Source: a bacterium UBA1459 (lineage in GTDB: Bacteria; Pseudomonadota; Alphaproteobacteria; CAJXXZ01; UBA1459). From it: a stretch of DNA of 5,187 bases. Below, in pieces: positions 1 through 4,289 of the stretch (position 1 is the stretch's first letter; each line of letters starts with the position of its first letter). The stretch lies in contig DCST01000034.1 of the NCBI GenBank assembly GCA_002325765.1, forward strand, positions 272 through 5,458. Direction: 5' to 3'. Below the pieces are notes generated by a model. It had not been told where the DNA came from. It was given only the letters and a program-made list of their open reading frames with translations, and did no database searches. The position numbers and the translations under genes were made by a program.

Positions 1-140
1 GGTGGTTGAAAATCTGCTTTCTTAAGAGGATCTTCTGATAATATTTTTTCTTGTATTTGAAGCAAACATAAAGAACATCTTGATATAGTAATAAAATAGA
101 TTAAAGACTGATTATCTGACCTAGCAAATATGAATAACAT
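1..140 (-). CDS. 5' end of an unknown gene (46 codons visible, runs off the window)
   Basis: An ATG at 140-138 opens a frame that stays open to base 1, giving 46 complete codons beginning MLFIFARSDNQSLIYF. It is supported by its context: it lies on the same strand as its neighbours, starts 48 bases after the end of the decayed copy at 189-865, and is preceded by the TGATATAAT element also found before the gene at 3519. The visible protein has a hydrophobic first part (about residues 1-28, with ISRCSLCLLQIQ) and then a charged, Pro-containing stretch (SEDPLKKADFQPP). This layout resembles the N-terminus of the 2542-3519 protein, where SIPRMSLLLLLKKKEI lies in the same relative place, before a Pro-rich linker. 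The similarity is short and could be convergence of hydrophobic segments. No function can be given. There is no Shine-Dalgarno sequence, so the ATG choice rests on the promoter-like spacing and the absence of a better start. Confidence 0.55.
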   Translation of the reverse strand, partial: MLFIFARSDNQSLIYFITISRCSLCLLQIQEKILSEDPLKKADFQP

Positions 141-145
141 AATTT

Positions 146-154
146 ATTATATCA
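146..154 (-). promoter_or_regulatory. Extended -10 promoter-like element, leaderless spacing
   Basis: Read on the minus strand the sequence is TGATATAAT, a perfect extended -10 (TG-N-TATAAT). Only five bases (AAATT) separate it from the ATG at 140. With usual sigma-70-type spacing, transcription would begin at or within a base or two of the start codon. No good TTGACA-like -35 is seen at 17 bases, which is tolerable for extended -10 promoters. In DNA this A+T-rich a chance TATAAT is common. The support is the recurrence of the same element and spacing before 3519 and, without the TG, before 4263. Confidence 0.45.
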
Positions 155-188
155 CATTAATTTATAGAGATTTTTATAACATATAATT

Positions 189-865
189 CTATATAGCTTT
201 TATAGTGCTAGAAGTTAATACAGATTGTATAAATATCATATTATTATTGTTAATCCTATATTCTTTGCCTGTTTTTTTATCTTTTATTGTTATTTCTTTA
301 TTTATTTGAAATATATTAAAATTACCTGGATTGTTTATTGAATATAAAAATATAATACTTGGATTTGCGAGTGTTGTTAGCATTTGGTAATCAGATTTAT
401 CAAAGCTATTTCATTATTGCTTTTAATTGTTATGGGAGATGCTAATTTTATTATTATTGATCCGTATAACTTAGTGTTAGACTTCATACCCTTTGAATTA
501 AATTTTATTTTTAGTTGATTTAAATCTATTTTTTTTTATCTCCTTTATCTGTTTTAAGAGTAAATTTTTGAGGCTTTAATATATTATATATGTAATGATA
601 CATTACAACATATAGCACTTATACCTATTGCCTCTTTATTTAATGTTGATAAATCTTTGACCTTTAAGCCATTAACTGTAATTGTATTTGATGCTTTATT
701 ATATGTAATATCTAGGGGATTCTTTGCTATTTCTTCTTTTATTCTTTTAGGTATATTGGTGCACTTATTTGAAAGTACTTCTGCTAGAGATATTGGTTTG
801 TTTATATATTTTGTCCAAACAAAATAAGACAATACACAAGAACTCAATAACAATAATAAAAACAC
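189..865 (-). pseudogene. Frameshifted third copy of the VDTPKI-domain family
   Basis: Consecutive pieces of one protein lie in shifting frames. Piece 1 (865-584, GTG start, in-frame TAA immediately upstream) has a hydrophobic segment (FLLLLLSSCVLSYFVW), then ITYNKASNTITVNGLKV and ISAICCNV. This matches ISYDNKSNIITINNLKL and ISCIIASNV in the intact 930-1580 protein. Piece 2 (585 to about 529) reads NILKPQKFTLKTDKGDKKK. Piece 3 (529-377) gives IDLNQLKIKF, then SIIIKLASPITIK, matching VDLCTLKING and MIVIKVDTPKIKV. Piece 4 (383-189) reads IIFLYS, then EITIKDKKTGKEYRINN, matching IILLYSAL and EIIDVTNKEKYEITHH. Order and spacing of all blocks equal those of the intact paralogs, so this is a decayed copy rather than separate small genes. 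The shifts lie in an AT dinucleotide run near 585, at an A9 tract (537-529) and near 380. The membrane segment links it to the 1616-2533 protein. Sequencing error at the A9 could explain one shift but not all three. Confidence 0.82.
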
Positions 866-929
866 TTAATTTCTTTTTTTTATTTTAGAAGTTTAAGATA
901 TTACTTCTGAGTTAGTAAATATTATATAA

Positions 930-1580
930 TCAAGTAATATAAATATTATACTTTTGTAAGTAGTTTAAAATAATTACATCTATTTGATGATGTGTAATTT
1001 CATATTTTTCTTTATTAGTAACATCTATAATTTCTGTATCATCTTTAATGGTTAAGTTATGAAGACCTTGTAAAGCAGAATATAAAAGAATAATATCTAA
1101 AGATTTTGACGCTTTGCTTAATAAAGATTGTGAATTTGATATATTATAATCTATATTTACTTCTGAATTTTTAATAATAACTTTAATTTTAGGTGTATCT
1201 ACTTTAATTACTATCATAGAAAATAAATTCATTAATAATCTTTGACGACTTTCAATTTCAATACCATTTATTTTAAGTGTGCATAAATCAACTTTTATTT
1301 TTTGATTATTAACATTTAATATAAAGTATTGTGAGTTTAAATTTAAATCAAAAGAATGATCAATAACATTAGATGCAATGATACAACTTATAAATATTTC
1401 TGTTTCATAACTAGTAAAATTTTCTGGTAACTTAAGATTATTAATAGTTATTATATTACTCTTATTATCGTAAGATATAGAAAAATTAGAGTTATTAGAT
1501 ATTATAGATGTAATATTTTTTTCTCTTTCGGTAATATTTATAATATTGGAAGAAAATAAATTAGCAGCATAAATAAACAT
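930..1580 (-). CDS. Unknown protein, anchor-less paralog of the 1616-2533 C-terminal domain
   Basis: An intact 216-residue frame runs from the ATG at 1580 to TGA at 932-930. Almost the whole protein aligns with residues 120-305 of the upstream neighbour. Paired blocks are NFSISYDNKSNIITI with NITISFNDNTDIVEV (this protein about residues 32-46), IIASNVIDHSFD with MIASQVNKHNFD (67-78), VDLCTLKI with IDIDKLTIKI (97-104), IKVDTPKIKVIIKNS with VVDTPKIDIKINGN (125-139), LLYSALQGL with TFAALQNIQGL (165-173), and IDVIILNYL with IDAILLDYF (200-208). The alternating I/V/N/K pattern suggests beta-rich structure. Unlike the neighbour it has no transmembrane helix and no evident signal peptide: the start region MFIYAANLFSSN is only weakly hydrophobic, and a stop lies upstream in frame. 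It is therefore either cytoplasmic, exported by an unrecognised route, or N-terminally truncated. The gap to the upstream gene is 35 bases, mostly a 22-bp duplication, so co-transcription is likely. No Shine-Dalgarno sequence is visible. Function unknown. Confidence 0.85.
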   Translation of the reverse strand: MFIYAANLFSSNIINITEREKNITSIISNNSNFSISYDNKSNIITINNLKLPENFTSYETEIFISCIIASNVIDHSFDLNLNSQYFILNVNNQKIKVDLCTLKINGIEIESRQRLLMNLFSMIVIKVDTPKIKVIIKNSEVNIDYNISNSQSLLSKASKSLDIILLYSALQGLHNLTIKDDTEIIDVTNKEKYEITHHQIDVIILNYLQKYNIYIT

Positions 1581-1582
1581 AT

Positions 1583-1626
1583 TAAATTTTATATTATTTT
1601 GAAATAAATTTTATATTATTTTGAAA
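1583..1626. repeat. Exact 22-bp tandem duplication between two paralogous genes
   Basis: Two perfect head-to-tail 22-bp copies (1583-1604 and 1605-1626), plus three more matching bases, span the stop codon (1618-1616) and last codons of the 1616-2533 gene and nearly the whole gap to the ATG at 1580. On the minus strand each copy contains AATATAAAATTTA, a weak -10-like string, so the duplication also doubles the sequence just in front of the downstream start. The perfect identity suggests a recent replication-slippage event. Confidence 0.95.
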
Positions 1627-2533
1627 TAATCTTTACTGGATAAGATGTAAAATAATCTAACAGTATAGCATCTATAGATTTATTAGATTGATATGATCCT
1701 CCAGAATAAGATCTGATTTTTCCAGCACAATCTATTGAAAGTCCTTGTATATTTTGTAAAGCTGCAAATGTTATTATCTTATCTTCTTCAACTAAACTTA
1801 ACGAAGATTTCTTACTAGAAATATAAAAATCAAATTTTAAAGTATTTCCATTAATTTTAATATCAATTTTAGGTGTATCTACTACTATAGCAATAGATTC
1901 TTTTAATTCTGATTTACAATTATATCTAGTATTATCAATTTTAATAGTTAATTTATCTATATCTATTTCTTTTTGTTTAGTAAATCCAGATGATTGTATA
2001 TTTAAATTAAAAGTAGAAAAATAAGAGTCAAAATTATGTTTATTTACTTGACTTGCTATCATAGTAGTAACTAATTTGACTTTTTCAGAATCTGTTAATT
2101 TGCTATATTTAGATTCATTTAAACCTGTAACCTCTACTATGTCAGTATTATCATTAAAAGAAATAGTAATATTTGTTATATCTTGTAATCTTCTTTGTTT
2201 TTTCGATATTGATTCGGAGGATTTAATAAAGAAATCTTTAATGTTAGATGTTTTTTTATTAGTTAATGGATCTCTAAATACATATGATACATATGATAGT
2301 AAGAGTGCAAATGTTAGTGAGAGCACAAATGTACCGATAGCAATTATATTGTATTTTTTTTGTTGCTCTGGTGTTAATGGTTTAGGAGGAGGATCTTTTT
2401 TTTTCTTTATCACTTTTGTTATAATTATTTCTTCATTTTCTTGATCTTCTTTAGTTATATATGTTTCATTTTCATCATCTTTTTCTTCTCTATAATATTC
2501 TTTAATTATACGACAATAAATAAAAAATTGCAT
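1616..2533 (-). CDS. Unknown single-pass membrane protein with VDTPKI-type C-terminal domain
   Basis: An intact 305-residue frame begins at the ATG at 2533, eight bases after the stop of the preceding gene, which suggests an operon. Residues 1-40 are highly charged and acidic (FIYCRIIKEYYREEKDDENE at 4-23). Residues 41-60 form a Lys/Pro linker (IKKKKDPPPKPLTPEQQKK). Residues 62-86 are one strong transmembrane helix (IIAIGTFVLSLTFALLLSYV within it). Residues 88-118 are basic, and residues 120-305 are a domain shared with the 930-1580 gene and the decayed copy at 189-865. With the charged tail inside, topology would be N-in/C-out, though basic residues follow the helix too, so this is uncertain. 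Conserved features include IASQVNKHNF (159-168), IDKLTIKI (192-199), VVDTPKIDIKING (217-229) and IDAILLDYF (287-295). The opening FIYCR recalls MIIYCK of the next gene upstream. Lysines 43-46 include an in-frame A9 tract, and the PPP motif would need EF-P-type help in translation. No Shine-Dalgarno sequence is visible. Function unknown. Confidence 0.9.
   Translation of the reverse strand: MQFFIYCRIIKEYYREEKDDENETYITKEDQENEEIIITKVIKKKKDPPPKPLTPEQQKKYNIIAIGTFVLSLTFALLLSYVSYVFRDPLTNKKTSNIKDFFIKSSESISKKQRRLQDITNITISFNDNTDIVEVTGLNESKYSKLTDSEKVKLVTTMIASQVNKHNFDSYFSTFNLNIQSSGFTKQKEIDIDKLTIKIDNTRYNCKSELKESIAIVVDTPKIDIKINGNTLKFDFYISSKKSSLSLVEEDKIITFAALQNIQGLSIDCAGKIRSYSGGSYQSNKSIDAILLDYFTSYPVKIISK
2278..2295. 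repeat. Two 9-bp direct copies inside the transmembrane segment
   Basis: The unit ATACATATG occurs twice head to tail (2278-2286, 2287-2295). It encodes the SYVSYV end of the membrane helix of the 1616-2533 protein. It is short and in frame, probably a small slippage duplication, and keeps the reading frame. Confidence 0.6.
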
Positions 2534-2541
2534 ATAATATT

Positions 2542-3519
2542 TTATGTTAAATTAGAGAATATAAAACAAGCTTTGAAGTGCTGCAATATTTCTTTGTGAT
2601 TAGTATTATCTGAATCAAATAACTCAAAGTATAAAAAAGGATTAACAAGAAGTATATCTATTATACATACGAAATGCATGTGTGCTGAAAGTGCTGAAAT
2701 CATAGTTTCTCCATCTGTATATTGTTTATAATTTTGTATATCCTTACTCATTTCTATAAAGATTTTTATAAATTTATAAAATATACCTGAGTTTGACTTA
2801 TTTGTTTTATTTATTATATTTAGAGCATGTACATTTGCATATTTTTGATTAGCAATAATTGAAACTGTATCAGGAGCAACCTTGTCTGATGTGAAAATAT
2901 CATATAAAAGTTTATTAAAATTTGATATTATATCTTTACCATTTAATGCTATTAATAAATTAGTTACTTGTTTTATAAACGAAAAAAATTCTTTGACCTC
3001 TAAATTATATTTTTTACTTGATAGTATTGTATCTAAAATCTTTGTTCCTTCTATTGTGTCTACAATTTGTGGCAAGTAAAGAAATATAGGTAATATACAA
3101 TTTTTTTCTAAATTCTGTTTACTAATTGCTAAGATAGATTGTAGAAATGAAGATATTTCTCCTTGATTTAAATAATTTTCTATAATAGATATATTTTCTT
3201 CTTTATTATCTATCTTGATTTCTTTTTCTGAAATATATTTTAGGCTAATTGATAGAGATTCAGTTATAATCTCCGATATCTGATCGCAACTTTTTACTGA
3301 TAATTGAGATGTGGGACTAAATGATATTGCTTTTTTTATTACTCTCGGTACAACAGAAATAGGTAAAGGCTCAGGAGGAGGAGCAGGTTTTTTAAAACTC
3401 TTAGAAGGAGATTTAGGTATTTCTTTCTTTTTTAATAATAATAGTAATGACATGCGAGGAATAGATTGAAAGATAGATAATAATCTATTACTTTTTGGTA
3501 ATTTACAATATATAATCAT
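2542..3519 (-). CDS. Unknown 325-residue protein, hydrophobic head, proline linker, helical body
   Basis: An intact frame runs from the ATG at 3519 to TAA at 2544-2542. The head (residues 1-30, MIIYCKLPKSNRLLSIF, then RMSLLLLLKKK) is basic and then hydrophobic. It could act as a weak signal or targeting segment but is too short for a clear transmembrane helix. Residues 31-56 are a Lys/Ser/Pro linker (KSPSKSFKKPAPPPEPLPIS). Residues 78-325 are rich in Ile/Leu/Lys/Glu/Asn and read as mainly alpha-helical, with hydrophobic stretches at about 140-155 (CILPIFLYLPQIV) and 279-300 (AHMHFVCIIDILLVNPFLYF); the latter could insert into or bind a membrane. I recognise no catalytic motif. Its promoter-like box and first six codons closely match those of the broken gene upstream (MIIHCK). 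The gap to the downstream membrane-protein gene is 8 bases. No Shine-Dalgarno sequence is present. It may be a secreted or membrane-associated lineage-specific protein, but that is inference. Confidence 0.85.
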   Translation of the reverse strand: MIIYCKLPKSNRLLSIFQSIPRMSLLLLLKKKEIPKSPSKSFKKPAPPPEPLPISVVPRVIKKAISFSPTSQLSVKSCDQISEIITESLSISLKYISEKEIKIDNKEENISIIENYLNQGEISSFLQSILAISKQNLEKNCILPIFLYLPQIVDTIEGTKILDTILSSKKYNLEVKEFFSFIKQVTNLLIALNGKDIISNFNKLLYDIFTSDKVAPDTVSIIANQKYANVHALNIINKTNKSNSGIFYKFIKIFIEMSKDIQNYKQYTDGETMISALSAHMHFVCIIDILLVNPFLYFELFDSDNTNHKEILQHFKACFIFSNLT

Positions 3520-3525
3520 AATTTT

Positions 3526-3534
3526 ATTATATCA
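3526..3534 (-). promoter_or_regulatory. Extended -10 promoter-like element overlapping an upstream stop codon
   Basis: Minus-strand TGATATAAT lies six bases (AAAATT) before the ATG at 3519. The TAA inside it (3529-3527) is also the last stop of the decayed gene upstream. The spacing predicts a transcript starting at the ATG itself. No -35 consensus is obvious. The nine-base element is identical to that at 146-154. Chance occurrence remains possible in such A+T-rich DNA. Confidence 0.5.
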
Positions 3535-4263
3535 AATCTTTTGCGTAAATTTTAATACTAGAAATATGATCTTTTATTAAGTTACCTATACTAGGATTCT
3601 TAATTATATCAAAAAAATAATAAGAATTTTTTCTTATTTTTTCAACATCATCAATTATTATTATTAGGTCTCTCTTCATAGCTTTTAGAAAGTGATTAAT
3701 GTTCATAAGGATCATCATCATAATGACGGCCTTGAAATTTATTTACAAGAGATAATCGGAAAAATCTACTATATCTTTATGTCTATCGTAAAATGTGGGC
3801 CAAATATCCTCATCAACATGTTTATATTTACTTCTTCACATAAAATAGATATGCCCTTAAATATAGGATTAAATTCAGTATCAGAATTCCATATAGTCAT
3901 GTTTTGAATAATAGGTGATGTTTTATATTCACTCTTACTTATATTCTTATATTGAAAACATGTATTTATATATTTTTTGCAATGTGTAATTATATGATCA
4001 ATAAATTTACTTGCAGATTCTGCTATACTTTTTTGTTTATTAAAAATATTTATATTAAATCTACATGGTAACGGAAATTTCAGTTTTTTATATTATGTAA
4101 TGTACTCTTTTTATCATCAAAAGTAGGTTTTTTATCATTAGGAGTAGGTAAATTAGAAGAAAAAGAAGTATTTTTATTTTGTAATGGTATTAAAGATGTA
4201 TTTGGAAATGGAGATAATAAATGATTAAATATTTTTTTTTGTCGGTTTACAGTGTATAATCAT
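3527..4263 (-). pseudogene. Decayed gene sharing the 5' module of the 2542-3519 gene
   Basis: The ATG at 4263 opens MIIHCKPTKK, matching MIIYCKLPKS of the intact gene at 3519, but the frame hits TAA at 4227-4225 just after an A9 tract (4240-4232). Shifting one base there continues as FNHLLSPFPNTSLIPLQNK and a Pro/Asp/Lys linker with a 21-bp repeat, ending at TGA (4082-4080) near an A6 tract. The next frame (4083-3769) gives FNINIFNKQKSIAESASKF, IDHIITHCKKYINTCFQYK and an IILCEE-like end at ISILCEE. A further frame (about 3830-3743) gives KHVDEDIWPTFYDRHKDIVD. The final part in that same frame (3721-3527) gives FLKAMKRDLIIIIDDVEKIR and YYFFDIIKN. Between the last two lies either a plain nonsense TAA (3745-3743) or a pair of compensating shifts through NKFQGRHYDDDPYEH. 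At least three frameshifts plus this lesion make expression of one protein very unlikely. Beyond the N-terminus, similarity to the intact neighbour is not convincing. It ends two bases before the next ATG's spacer, so it may still be transcribed. Confidence 0.78.
4108..4149. repeat. Two 21-bp imperfect tandem copies in the linker of the decayed gene
   Basis: Copies 4108-4128 and 4129-4149 differ at three positions. On the minus strand they encode PTPNDKK and PTFDDKK, a Pro/Asp/Lys heptad lying after the hydrophobic head of the decayed gene. The composition parallels the DPPEKKDPK repeat of the gene at 4290-5187. The unit length is a multiple of three, as expected when the repeat grew while the gene was still coding. 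Confidence 0.75.
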
Positions 4264-4268
4264 AATTT

Positions 4269-4274
4269 ATTATA
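4269..4274 (-). promoter_or_regulatory. -10 promoter-like TATAAT before the decayed gene
   Basis: Minus-strand TATAAT is followed by AAATT and the ATG at 4263, the same box-spacer-ATG string as before the gene at 140 and one base shorter than at 3519. The TG extension is absent (AATATAAT). The surrounding 30 bases, including the first codons, are similar to those at 3519, so the element was probably inherited in a 5' duplication. Activity is unknown. Confidence 0.4.
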
Positions 4275-4289
4275 TTATTATCTATTGAA

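Noticed and set aside
835..865. Lipoprotein signal (LSSC) at the start of the decayed copy
   Set aside because: There is no basic n-region after the GTG because a TAA lies directly upstream. The hydrophobic stretch continues past the Cys (VLSYFVW) as in a membrane helix, and the gene is broken.
887..908. Inverted repeat AGAAGT...ACTTCT as a terminator
   Set aside because: The stem is only six base pairs with a ten-base loop. On the minus-strand transcript it is followed by A-rich rather than U-rich sequence, so it does not fit an intrinsic terminator.
930..932. TGA read as Trp (alternative genetic code)
   Set aside because: TGA ends the 930-1580 frame just after its conserved domain. Trp codons in the window are TGG, and the intact genes contain no internal TGA.
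2076..2444. Plus-strand open frame of 122 codons
   Set aside because: It lies wholly inside the 1616-2533 gene on the other strand, whose domain is supported by two paralogs. Its hydrophobic Phe/Ser content is what the complement of a Lys/Glu-rich frame gives.
2882..3079. Plus-strand open frame of 65 codons
   Set aside because: Complement of the intact 2542-3519 gene, with no independent support.
3692..3907. Plus-strand open frame of 71 codons in the apparent gap between genes
   Set aside because: The minus strand here carries in-order fragments of the decayed gene, and the plus frame has low-quality composition and no start signal.
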